DNA of 64,000 nt from Blastocladiella emersonii ATCC 22665 (lineage: Eukaryota > Blastocladiomycota > Blastocladiomycetes > Blastocladiales > Blastocladiaceae), in assembly GCA_025594325.1 (NCBI GenBank), contig JANHCV010000005.1:1143501-1207500 (forward strand). Direction: 5' to 3'. Both the position numbers and the translations under genes were made by a program. Below the pieces are notes generated by a model. That model was not told where the DNA came from, made no database searches, and was given only the letters and a program-made list of their open reading frames with translations. Positions within the stretch are counted from its first letter, which is position 1, and every line of letters begins with the position of its first letter. Shown piece after piece: positions 11,345 to 19,896 of the stretch.

Positions 11345-12427
11345 TCACGAACGCTTGTTGCCGCGAGTCGGCGACTGCGGGCGGCGCTGGTCCTGCTGCT
11401 GCTTCTGGGCCTGATGCTGCGGACCGGAGGCGGCATGCTTGAGCTGCGGCGACTGGGCGCGCGCCTGCTGCTGCTGCTGAGCCGAAGCGGCAGCCGGCTT
11501 GAGCTGCGGCGATTGAGCGCGGGTCTGCTGCTGCTGAGGAGCGGCCTGCTTGAGCTGAGCCGACTGCGCGCGAGGAGCGGTGGCCTGCTGCTTGAGCTGC
11601 TGCTGCTGAAGCTGCTGCGCCTGCTGGGCCTTGGGCGCGGGCAGCTGCGACTGGAGCCACTGCGGCGCGGCGGCCGAGTCAAAGAGCCACGAGCCCGAGA
11701 AGAAGGCGTCGTCGGCCGACGCGTTCTTGGCGCGGACAGCGCCAACGGGGATCACGGCAGCGGCGTTGCGCGGGAGCTGGGCCTGCTGCTGCGGCTGTGC
11801 GCGGGCGGCCTGCTGCTGCTTCGCGGGCGTGGCGGCGGCAGCGGGAGCGGGAGCGGGAGCGGCCTGCTTGAGCTGCTGCTTCTGCTGCTGAGGCGACTGG
11901 GCGCGAACAGCAACGGTGGGTTGAGCGGCGCGGGCCTGCTGCTGTTTCGGAAGCTGTGGCGCCATCCACTGCGGAATGCGGGCCTCGTCAAACATCCACG
12001 CGCCCGAGAGGAACGCGTCGTCGGGATGCTCGCGGACGGGCGTGGCGCGGTACACCTGCGCGGCGGCGGCCGCGGACTGGGTACGGGCCTGCTGTTGCTT
12101 CTGGGGAGCGGCGGCGACCAAGGCCTGCTGCTGCTGCTGCTTGAGCTGGGGCGACTGCGCGCGAGCCTGCTGCTGCTGAACGGCGGCCTGCTTGGGCTGA
12201 GCCGGCTGCGCGCGGGCCTGCTGCGGGGCCTGCTTCTGCTGCTGCTGAGCGGCGGCAGGAGCAGCCTGCTTGAGCTGCGGCGACTGGACACGGGCCTGCT
12301 GCTGCTGCTGCTTCGCGGCGGGCGCGCTGTTGTTGTTGTTCGCGGTGGCGGACTTGGCGTTGGCGGCCTGGGCCTGGTGCTGGTGCACGGCCTGGCGCTG
12401 GGCAGAGTGGAGCTGAGTGCGACCCAT
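11345..12427 (-). CDS. Q/A-rich low-complexity protein, copy 1
   Basis: Intronless 360-residue protein of unknown function made largely of Gln, Ala and Pro with recurring QARAQSPQLKQ modules. Two better-conserved islands break the low-complexity sequence: DDAFLSGAWMFDEARIPQWM and DDAFFSGSWLFDSAAAPQWL, clearly two copies of one short motif. The ATG at 12427 is chosen because the twin gene at 30245 starts at the same residue (MGRTQLHSAQ) and both have TATAAAT about 95 bp upstream. Compared with the twin it has two AQQ units instead of ten and a slightly different C-terminus (SPTRGNKRS). No signal peptide or membrane segment is visible. It could be a prion-like or scaffold protein, but that is only inference from composition. 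Confidence 0.75.
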   Translation of the reverse strand: MGRTQLHSAQRQAVHQHQAQAANAKSATANNNNSAPAAKQQQQQARVQSPQLKQAAPAAAQQQQKQAPQQARAQPAQPKQAAVQQQQARAQSPQLKQQQQQALVAAAPQKQQQARTQSAAAAAQVYRATPVREHPDDAFLSGAWMFDEARIPQWMAPQLPKQQQARAAQPTVAVRAQSPQQQKQQLKQAAPAPAPAAAATPAKQQQAARAQPQQQAQLPRNAAAVIPVGAVRAKNASADDAFFSGSWLFDSAAAPQWLQSQLPAPKAQQAQQLQQQQLKQQATAPRAQSAQLKQAAPQQQQTRAQSPQLKPAAASAQQQQQARAQSPQLKHAASGPQHQAQKQQQDQRRPQSPTRGNKRS

Positions 12428-12928
12428 TCTTCGATAGTAGGTTGGTTCGTCGGATACGTGAGCAAGGTATGCAAGCGTGTTGAGCAAGCGGCGGGGAGTG
12501 CGGGGAACGGCCCGAATTTATACGAACGGGGACGGTACACGCATGCGGCGAGGCGAGTGCAAACTAAGGGGCACAGGTCCGACTGACTGGAGCTGGAGCA
12601 GTGCGAGACATGCGAGACATGCGAGACGCGAAGATGAGCAGTGCGGACCGCGACCACTCAGAGTTGGCCGTGGTCACGCCGTGGCGCAGCTGTGGCGCAA
12701 CGCGTCGCGTCCTCCTCCCTTGCTCAAGCTATGCGCCTCGGAATCCCAGCACGACCAAAGTTTATCCAGTGTCTGCAAACCGGTTATGAATATCAATTTT
12801 TTTTGGACACGAATTCGAGCGGCGCGGGAGACTCAAAACTACCACCAAACAATCCTTGCCGCCGTCGCACATAAAGGCGGGCTTGAACACCACAACTCAA
12901 CTGAGCGTTTACTTCACGCATCCATATC
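12428..12928. other. Intergenic: Q-rich promoter and 3' flank of LRR gene
   Basis: The first 260 bases belong to the inverted repeat and hold the TATA box of the Q-rich gene. The remainder (12690-12928) is AT-richer, with a TTTTTTTT run near 12797, and is the 3' flank of the LRR gene. No further gene is seen. Confidence 0.4.
12516..12522 (-). promoter_or_regulatory. TATA box of Q-rich copy 1
   Basis: TATAAAT on the minus strand, 89-95 bp before the start codon at 12427. The same heptamer sits at the same distance before the twin gene at 30245, inside otherwise matching flanks. Confidence 0.65.
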
Positions 12929-14713
12929 TCACGGCACGTGGGCTACGACAGAATCCAGGCGCGCCACACCTTCGGCGGTGATGCCCGTCTGATCAAGCCG
13001 GACATTCGCAAGAGCGGGGAGGGCGCGAGACTGCAGCATGTCGATGACCGAGTCGGTCAACTCGGAGTTCCCAGTAAGGTCAATGGACGTGAGAGTTGCA
13101 GGAAGCGTTGCGACCAGCAGATCTGCCGTCTCGTCCGTGAGGCCGCAAGGGCAAAGCGAGAGCGACGCGAGTGAGGCTGAGCGCTGCATCCACATCGAGA
13201 GGGCTCTGATCGCTGGCATGCTCAACGACGGCATGCAGAGCGAGTTATAGATGGTAAGGTGTGCGAGGTGCTGAGCCGGCAGGTGCTGGAATAGCCCTGC
13301 CCAGTTCTCCCGCTCGGTCAGCACGGAGCGAATATCAAGAGCATGTAGGGTACTCGGAAGGGCCCGTGCAAATTGACCGAAGTCGAGGTCCTTCACAGAG
13401 ATGTTGTGGAGTCTGAGCGATCGCAAGGTCCCACGGAGGCGGGAGAGCCCGCTCGTGAGGTTGCGAAATGTCATAGCACCGCTGGTGGTGAATGAAACGT
13501 AGTACTCGCGGATCTCAAGGTCAGTCAGCGCTTCCGGGATCGCGGCAAGGAGAGACTCACAGTGTAGGTTGATGTGGTAAAGATACGGGCCAAATCTGAG
13601 TCTGCGGAGATTCGGGAACGAGCGTTCTGCAAACGCCCGGGGTAGGTCAGTTGTTATGTCGCTGCTGCCAGTTGAGAGCTGTGAAACCGACTCTGGGAGC
13701 GCTCGGACAAGGCTTGGCAAAGGGACGGTGCAGTAATCGAGGGTCAACGTCTCGAGACAGCAGAGATGAGGGAGACGGATAATGAGAGAGTCCCACTCGT
13801 CAGCTTGGCGAACGCTGCAATTGGTGAAATCGAGTTCGACCAAGCTAGATGGAGGCCGCTCCAGGATCGACGATCTATCGGCATCGCGTTTAATGCAGCC
13901 CCGCAAGAACAGCCGCTTCAGAGTAGGTGGCATCCCCGTTGCCAATGCGTCTGCGGCTTGCGTGTCAAGCGTATTGTCGGAAAAGTCGAAGCTTGTGAGA
14001 AAAGAAGGGAGGTGCGCCAGCAGGTCGATGGTAGCCGACGGCGAGAACGTGCACCCTCGAAGCGCCAGCGCACTCAAGGAGGAAGGCAGCTGCTGCATGA
14101 GTTGATCGAGCCCCTGGGGCACGAGCATGCTAAGGTCGAGCGTCGTCACGGTTTCGGGGAAGCGGAGGGCGAGCGCGCGTGCCGTGTTGAGATTGCAGCA
14201 CACGAGCGAAATCGACTTGACTCGCTGATCGGGAGACGCAAGGGCGCGATTGAGCGTCTCGATGCCCTCGAGCGTCAGCCGTTTCTTTTCGAGTTTCAGT
14301 TCCTCGACCTGGCCAGCGGCGATCTCGCCGAACATTTGAATAACGGCTGCGTCACCTGGAGCAGGACCAAGGAGCGGGCGAGGCTCGGAAACCCCAAGCG
14401 CAATTTTCAGTCGGTTGTAAGCGTCCGACTTTACGGCGGACCTGATACAGCCAAAGTGGTCTCGCCAGAACGCGATAACCTCGTCGAAACCCTCGATAAA
14501 TGCAGTATAAAGGTGGTCGAAATCGGTACACGCGTCCTTGATGAAGCCGTACTCGGATAAGAGCCACAGGAGCTCGATATCGCCTGCCACCGTTGCCGCG
14601 CTGGGGGTCAAATCCGAGCAGTGGTCCAGAACAGCGCGAGTCACACCAGGGACGGACGCGCGTGGCATCACATAGAGATAGTCGACCATGCCGTCAAAGT
14701 CCGTCGTGGGCAT
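12929..14713 (-). CDS. Leucine-rich repeat protein, F-box/LRR-like
   Basis: A 594-residue protein when started at the ATG at 14713. From about residue 150 to the end it carries irregular leucine-rich repeats of the RNI/F-box type, for example LPSSLSALALRGC, PPTLKRLFLRGC, PPSSLVELDFTNC, LPSTLHALDIRS and LPATLTSIDLTGN, each with the LxxLxLxxC/N pattern. The N-terminal part (YLYVMPRASVPGVTRAVLDH) has the look of the second half of an F-box-associated region. Just upstream, in another frame, an ATG at 14786 begins MDLVQCKLVVPEIVEDILVR, which resembles the F-box opening of the gene at 57.6 kb (LPTEIMEEILVLAL), but that frame stops after 30 residues. So the true gene may be frameshifted at its start, or the annotated ATG may be a downstream one. 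Likely role, by family only: substrate adaptor in ubiquitin ligation. Confidence 0.65.
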   Translation of the reverse strand: MPTTDFDGMVDYLYVMPRASVPGVTRAVLDHCSDLTPSAATVAGDIELLWLLSEYGFIKDACTDFDHLYTAFIEGFDEVIAFWRDHFGCIRSAVKSDAYNRLKIALGVSEPRPLLGPAPGDAAVIQMFGEIAAGQVEELKLEKKRLTLEGIETLNRALASPDQRVKSISLVCCNLNTARALALRFPETVTTLDLSMLVPQGLDQLMQQLPSSLSALALRGCTFSPSATIDLLAHLPSFLTSFDFSDNTLDTQAADALATGMPPTLKRLFLRGCIKRDADRSSILERPPSSLVELDFTNCSVRQADEWDSLIIRLPHLCCLETLTLDYCTVPLPSLVRALPESVSQLSTGSSDITTDLPRAFAERSFPNLRRLRFGPYLYHINLHCESLLAAIPEALTDLEIREYYVSFTTSGAMTFRNLTSGLSRLRGTLRSLRLHNISVKDLDFGQFARALPSTLHALDIRSVLTERENWAGLFQHLPAQHLAHLTIYNSLCMPSLSMPAIRALSMWMQRSASLASLSLCPCGLTDETADLLVATLPATLTSIDLTGNSELTDSVIDMLQSRALPALANVRLDQTGITAEGVARLDSVVAHVP

Positions 14714-14786
14714 GAAGGTAGACCGCGCGGACAAGTATATCCTCGACGATCTCCGGGACCACAAGTTTACATTGCACCAAGTCCAT

Positions 14787-15126
14787 GATTCATTAGCTTG
14801 CGTTGCGAGGCGAGGTTCTGAGTGCTCGGTAGCGGTGGAACGGTGGGGAGCGGGTCGCTCAGGAAGACGCGATCGCCTGAACTGGGAGCGCGCCCTGCCG
14901 CGCGTGCCATCCGCGTGTTTTCGCGACGCGTCTCACCCAACGTCTCGCGCAACGTCTCGACAGCGTGGAAAGGCAGTCAGGCGCGAGTCACCTACCTCCC
15001 TCAAAGGTTATCTCAGAAAATCGGAGCGAGCGCCAACGTCTCCAAGTTCAAAATTTATTCAAAGTCGCAACTTGCACACGGCCACCAGGCCGCTGGCAGA
15101 ACAAGAAAAACTGAGACGAGCGATCA
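14787..15126. other. Intergenic between LRR gene and F-box-like gene
   Basis: These 340 bases are the upstream region of the LRR gene and the 3' flank of the next minus-strand gene. An AT-richer stretch (15030-15070, AAAATTTATTCAAA) might serve the termination of the gene to the right. No gene is seen. Confidence 0.35.
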
Positions 15127-17374
15127 TCACAAATGAAGGTCGACTACCTTGGACGCCTTGGGCGCAATCCGTGCAAACTCGCGTGCGGCCCAATCTTGAC
15201 CTGCATTGCTGTTTGGCCCAGCAACGAGCTTGCTCACAAGACCTGTGAGCACTTCTGGAGAAGCAGGAAGCCCGTCCAGAGCGCCATCGGGGATCATCCG
15301 CAAGACAGCTGGTGGGAGACCACCCGCATTGACCTCGAGCTGGAGCGCGTCAAGCATTTTCTGCGGATCGCTCTCCAAGAGCAAGCGCACAGCGAGTTGA
15401 GAGGAGGCGAACTTGTCGCACACATGGCGCTTTGGGTACTTGGACCCGTCAATCGCAAAGTACGTGCAAAGCCCCTGCCATGGCTTCGTGATGGGTGGAA
15501 GGAGCCCGCTCAAGGGCCCTGGTTTGCATCGTTTGAGAAGAGCTTTGATAAGGTTGCTCCATTCGTCATGGAACGCGAGTGGGCAGTCGGTGCAAAGCGT
15601 GGCGGCTTCATCGAGGAAATATTTACATCGCTTCGGCAGGTGCGCGATATTGGCGGGCTGGAACAGCGAACGGATCAAGACGCGGAGAAGCAGGGTTGCC
15701 AGTTTGGCATCAGCGAGGTCAATGCGTCGGAGCAGCTTGCACCGATCATTGTATTCCGAATACGCGGTCATCAACAACCACCTCACATCGACCGTCGCCG
15801 TCCAGATTGCCCGCGCATCATCGGAAGTCGCTGCGGGAAAGTTGAGCAATTCGTCAAGGCTGGCCAGCACATCGGCGTTGAAAAGGAAGCAGCTCTGCCA
15901 TCCCGGGAATATCTCGTACGCGTTGTTGATACAGCTGGCCGTGACAAAGGCGTCCAGCGTCAGCCGAGATTTGTTCCCGCTCGGGCTGGCAGAGCTCGGA
16001 ACAAGCGCAAACTGGAGCACCGCTTGGCCAACCTTTGCGTGCCTTGGATGATCGTTCCAATTGAACCACCACTTACAGAATGCTACAGATGACACGAGTC
16101 CCACGTTAGTCGGTCTGGTCGTACATGCTGTGTCAACAAGTTTGGGTAGTACCGTCCAGCAGCAGCTTGTTCCAGTCTTCAAACGTGCGCCGCCTGCGGA
16201 CGCGCTCAACGTAGTCGTGCGCACCGCGCGCAAGGGCCGTCCCAACCAAATAGCACTCCCATCTGGGAGCAACGAGGCCATGATCATCGAGCAGCATGAG
16301 ACTTTCGACAGAGAGCTCGCCTTGATCGAACCATGTCAAGATGACATCGCCAAGCCAGTACATGGTCTCGCGATCGTTGCACGTGGGTTCGGGATACCAC
16401 CAGGGCTCGAGAAGCACGTCTTTAATATCGTCGCGATAAGGCAAGCCGGCCACGACGTGAGCGGGAAAGCGGGCAAGAAGGGGCATGAACGCCTCGTGAC
16501 CCACGCAAACAGCAGTCTGGACGTAGGTCCTACGCACGTCGTCGTCAAACATGCTCAACCCGTGTTCAAAGATTCATAGCAAAATCGTTGAGGCGCTGGT
16601 AGCTGCCGCTCTCGTGACCGCTGCTTTGCACACGGAGAGTGCAGGGTCATCAAAGCAAAAGAACGCAGCCAGGGTGGCCAGATTGACGGTGCACCGCGCG
16701 TCGCCAAGCAGCAGCTGGAAAGCCGGTACGTTCCATGCCAGGGCGGCAAAGTATGCAAGTGCGTCGGCGAGTCGCGGCGGGGCGTGGAAACAGTCTTCGT
16801 ACTGGTCGCGGTCAAAGCAGGGCCATTCGTTATCGAGGTTTTCGATGAACAGCACCCAGTCTCCAAGCTCCAGCGTGATCCCAAGCAGTCGCGGACATGT
16901 GCTGGTAACTACGTCGAAGAGCGGGCGCGCGAGGTCAAGAGATCCGCACGCGAGAACTGCAATGACAAGCCGAACAATCGCAACCAGCGGGCACTTCCAG
17001 ATGGAAACATCCTGCCCGGGCGGGAAGGTTTGCGAACACCGGCGCAGCAACCCGGGCTCCGTGCTGCTGACAGTAATGCGGCGGCACATTCGAGCAGCGA
17101 TGCCAAGAAGCGGCTCGAGTGGCATCAACGCGTCGCCTTGGTCCCAGTTGGCGCCGATTGGCGTCGAACGGGCATCGAACCGAGCAAGGAACTGGACCAA
17201 AGCGGGAACGGTCCACGACGTTTGAACATGAACATCAAGTGCCAGCGCGTATAGGCAATCCGAAGCGACCGCGACTGTTGCACGCGGGGTCGCGAGTTGG
17301 AGAATGGCCGTGGCCAGCTCGAAGGGAAGCTGATCAAGGCTTCGGCCACCCGGGTCTTTTCCATTGGTTTGCAT
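15127..17374 (-). CDS. F-box-like protein, uncertain model with internal TGA
   Basis: Large protein of unknown function, about 724 residues if read through. The start ATG at 17374 leads into DQLPFELATAILQLATP, an F-box-like opening similar to the gene at 57.6 kb. A well-supported 70-nt intron (16152-16083; donor GTACTA, branch CGACTAACG, acceptor TGTAG) joins LLLDA to FCKWWFNWNDHP and restores one frame down to the stop at 15127. The difficulty is an in-frame TGA at 16576-16574. The reading frame is the same on both sides, so either this copy carries a premature stop, or the TGA lies in an unrecognised intron. A candidate is 16633-16517 (117 nt, phase 0, donor GTGTGC, acceptor CAG), but its donor is not typical. 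Repeating segments such as DRDQYEDCFHAPP and RLADALAYFAALAWNVPAF suggest a helical, ankyrin-like repeat body. No catalytic motif is visible. Confidence 0.5.
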
Positions 17375-18023
17375 CGAGTGGTTCTAGCAGTAGTGGATGT
17401 CCTTTCACTCGGGCAACTGGAGCGGTGGCGTTTGGCAGCGGCGCAGGCGAGGGCAGAGCTGTGGCGCACGCAAGGGTCACGGCGGATCGACGCACCGCTC
17501 ACGTGTTTGTTTGACGCGTCCCTCCGCGCGCGAGACAGGTTTCGGGTACGCCGAGAGAAACGCATGAGGTCTCATGAAGGCTTTAATGGGCGATTAAGTC
17601 GATTAAGAAGGGCTATTGGAAAAAACGAGGTGCCGCAAAAAGGGATGATGTTCGAAACAGAGGAAGAGGAGGTTGACACCAAGACAGGATTGGATCCCGT
17701 GGCGGCAGACTCCCCCGGCCCTGTTGAGAGCATCACCTTTGGCCGGCTGGCTAAGGCCGGGCCGACATCTAAGCCTGAATACATGCTCAAGTACTGCTCG
17801 CCGTCGCATCCCAGGTACTTGAAAGACCGAACGAAGTTTCAGAGGGCGTGAGACCGCGACACACGCGTGTGTGCCGCGCAACGCGTTCCAGAGCGCAACC
17901 CACCTGGCGATTGTTAGATATGATAAATGATCGAGCCTTAGATGAATGGTTTGCAGAGAATGTGCATGTTTATTGACTACGAATCATGCGTCGAGGCAAC
18001 CAGGACCAACCGTTGATCGACGC
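17375..18023. other. Intergenic with a doubtful small reading frame
   Basis: These 649 bases contain the promoter of the F-box-like gene and the 3' end of the aldo/keto reductase. A plus-strand frame ending at 17851 includes MMFETEEEEVDTKTGLDPV and EYMLKYCSPSHPRYLKDRT, with a more protein-like composition than surrounding noise. I could not match it to any family and do not call it a gene. The last 140 bases are AT-rich around 17920, likely 3' flank. Confidence 0.35.
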
Positions 18024-19199
18024 TCAAAAGTTGCCGCGAACCGGGACGGGCAGGTACGGCGCCTCGAGGGCAGCCTTCTCCTCGGCCGTGAGCGTGATCG
18101 AGAGCGCGGCGACCGCGTCCTCGAGGTACGCGACCTTGTTGATGCCGACGATTGGCGCCGTGATCTCGGGCTTGGCGAGGACCCACGCGAGCGCGACCTG
18201 CGACGCGGGCACGCCGCGCGCCGCGGCCACCTTGCGCAGCGTCGCGATGATACGGTCGTCGGTCGCCGCCACGATCGCCTTGGTGCGGTCCGCGTCCGAC
18301 AGCTCGATCGCCTCCTCGCCCGACCCGCCGTCAGCCGAAGAGGACGACGACGACGAGGACGGCTCGGTCAGGTGGATCACGTTGCGCAGGGTGTCGGTCT
18401 GCGCGCGCAGCGAGGTCGTCGACTTGCCCTTGTCCGAGAGCAGGCCGCCAGCGAGCGGCGACCACGGGATCACGCCGACGCCCATGTCGCGGCACAGCGG
18501 CAGCATCTCGCGCTCCTCCTCGCGGTACGCCAGGTTGACGAGGTTCTGCATGCTGACAAATTGCGTCCACCCGTTGCGCTCGGCCACGGCCTGCGCCTTG
18601 GCAAACTGCCACGCGTACATGGAGCTCGCGCCAATGTAGCGGACCTTGCCGGCCTTGACGAGGTCGTGCAGCGCGCCCATGGTCTCCTCGATGGGCGTGT
18701 TGTAGTCCCAGCGGTGGATCTGGTACAGGTCAATGTAGTCGGTGCCGAGGCGCGCGAGCGAGGCCTCGACCGCCTCGAAAATGTACTTGCGCGAGAGGCC
18801 GCGCTTGTTGGCCATGGCGTACGCGGGCAGCGACGCGAGCGCCGGCTGGTCGGTCGGCGTGTCGCCGACCTGGAAGAAGACCTTGGTCGCAATCACAATC
18901 TCGGACCGCTTGATGTCGCCGTTCTCGCGCATGAACTGGCCAAGGAGGCGCTCCGACATGCCCGAGGAGTAGACGTCGGCCGTATCGAAGAAGTTGATGC
19001 CGTGGTCCCACGCGGCGCGCAGGAGCGGCAGGGCCTTGTCGGCGTCGAGGACCCACTTTTCCCAGTCGGACGAGCCGTACGACATCATGCCGACGCAGAT
19101 GCGCGAGACCTGGAGGCCGGTCTTGCCGAGGCGGGCGTAGTGCATCTTGTGCGCGTTCGGGCGGTCGGTGGCGGTCGCAGCGGTGGTAGTGGTCGACAT
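18024..19199 (-). CDS. Aldo/keto reductase (AKR, yakC/AAD-like)
   Basis: Intronless 391-residue NADPH-dependent aldo/keto reductase of the (beta/alpha)8 fold. The Asp-Tyr pair of the active site is in FFDTADVYSSGMSERLLG, the catalytic Lys in IVIATKVFF, and the His in LYQIHRWDY, so the tetrad is intact. Strand motifs YIGASSMYAWQF and VIPWSPLAGGLLS follow, and the cofactor-binding end is AKPEITAPIVGINK. An insertion of low-complexity Ser residues followed by DGGSGEEAIE lies in the loop before the last helices and is probably lineage-specific. The short N-terminal Thr/Ala tract before HKMHYARLGKTGL is not conserved in the family. The native substrate cannot be predicted; relatives act on aryl alcohols or aflatoxin-like aldehydes. 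It is the only clearly intact enzyme gene between the inverted arms. Confidence 0.9.
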   Translation of the reverse strand: MSTTTTAATATDRPNAHKMHYARLGKTGLQVSRICVGMMSYGSSDWEKWVLDADKALPLLRAAWDHGINFFDTADVYSSGMSERLLGQFMRENGDIKRSEIVIATKVFFQVGDTPTDQPALASLPAYAMANKRGLSRKYIFEAVEASLARLGTDYIDLYQIHRWDYNTPIEETMGALHDLVKAGKVRYIGASSMYAWQFAKAQAVAERNGWTQFVSMQNLVNLAYREEEREMLPLCRDMGVGVIPWSPLAGGLLSDKGKSTTSLRAQTDTLRNVIHLTEPSSSSSSSSADGGSGEEAIELSDADRTKAIVAATDDRIIATLRKVAAARGVPASQVALAWVLAKPEITAPIVGINKVAYLEDAVAALSITLTAEEKAALEAPYLPVPVRGNF

Positions 19200-19285
19200 G
19201 CTGGTGATGTGGTTTTGGGAGTGGCGGTTGCTGGGTGCGTTGGACTGTGTGTCTTGGGAGAGAGCGCTGCGACCGACCGACCCTT

Positions 19286-19291
19286 CTTATA
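19286..19291 (-). promoter_or_regulatory. TATA-like box of the aldo/keto reductase
   Basis: TATAAG on the minus strand about 90 bp upstream of the start codon at 19199, in otherwise GC-rich sequence. The spacing is the same as for the Q-rich genes' TATA boxes. Confidence 0.45.
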
Positions 19292-19624
19292 CCGGAGCCG
19301 TGTTGGGCTCGTTGGTCGCCACGGGTCGCCGGCGGAGGCGAAACGCGCCCGCTTGCAGCGCTCCGTCGGAGCCCAGCGACCGCGCTGCGCCACTCCCCGT
19401 CGGGGCCCATCGGCACGCCACCTCGTCATCGCAGCGCCGCCGGGGCCGGCAGTTTGCTCGCAACTCAAGTGTGCGTGAAGCCGCGACATGAGGGTATACT
19501 TTCCTGCTCACTCGTCTCAACACTCGTCCGTGTCACCGGGTAGGGCCAAAAGTGAACTGTTCTTGACGGCGAGTGGCATCGTATCCACTCGACCAAGTTT
19601 CCACGGCCGGATACGCCGTTGGAG

Positions 19625-19896
19625 ATGCTGTCGCTCACGTCGGGGACAGGCGAGAGCGCCGCGGGCAAAGTTGGCGGCTCAGCGCTCGCGTCCAGGTCCT
19701 CGGCAAATTACGAGTTCGGCAGCAGCAGCAGCCTTCGGTCCCACGTACGACATGTTCCCGCCCGGATCGCGGGCGGCCAACGAGGTCGAGCAGTACCGCC
19801 GACATCTCAAAATGAGAGCCTCGAGTATCGGACAAGTCATGCATGTACTCGGCGCTCTGTTATCCTGCCTTGCGTTCGAAGCAACCGAGGTCGAAG
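19625..19896 (+). pseudogene. Possible broken N-terminal coding segment
   Basis: An ATG at 19625 opens a Ser/Gly/Ala-rich stretch (MLSLTSGTGESAAGKVGG, then SSANYEFGSSSS) that looks protein-coding. After an AGC repeat (19724-19733) the plausible reading continues in another frame as FGPTYDMFPPGSRAANEVEQ and VMHVLGALLSCLAFEATEVE, running into GTAAGG, a possible donor. The frame switch at a triplet repeat cannot come from a whole-unit change, so a separate indel is required. I could not identify a family. It may be the decayed 5' end of the repeated sequence that follows. Confidence 0.3.

Larger units (their letters stand above)
11345..12690 (-). repeat. Left arm of inverted gene duplication
   Basis: This segment matches 29960-31333 in opposite orientation. 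The match covers the whole Q-rich coding region, its TATA box, and upstream sequence out to the block reading (on the minus strand) CTGCGCCACGGCGTGACC, about 260 bp before the start codon. Matching pieces include TGAGTGGTCGCGGTCCGCAC and tandem GTCTCGCAT units, three on this arm and two on the other. Beyond about 12690 the similarity is lost. Confidence 0.85.

Noticed and set aside
17946-19478. A 510-residue plus-strand frame antisense to the aldo/keto reductase
   Set aside because: Antisense mirror of a codon-biased gene; the minus strand holds the catalytic tetrad.
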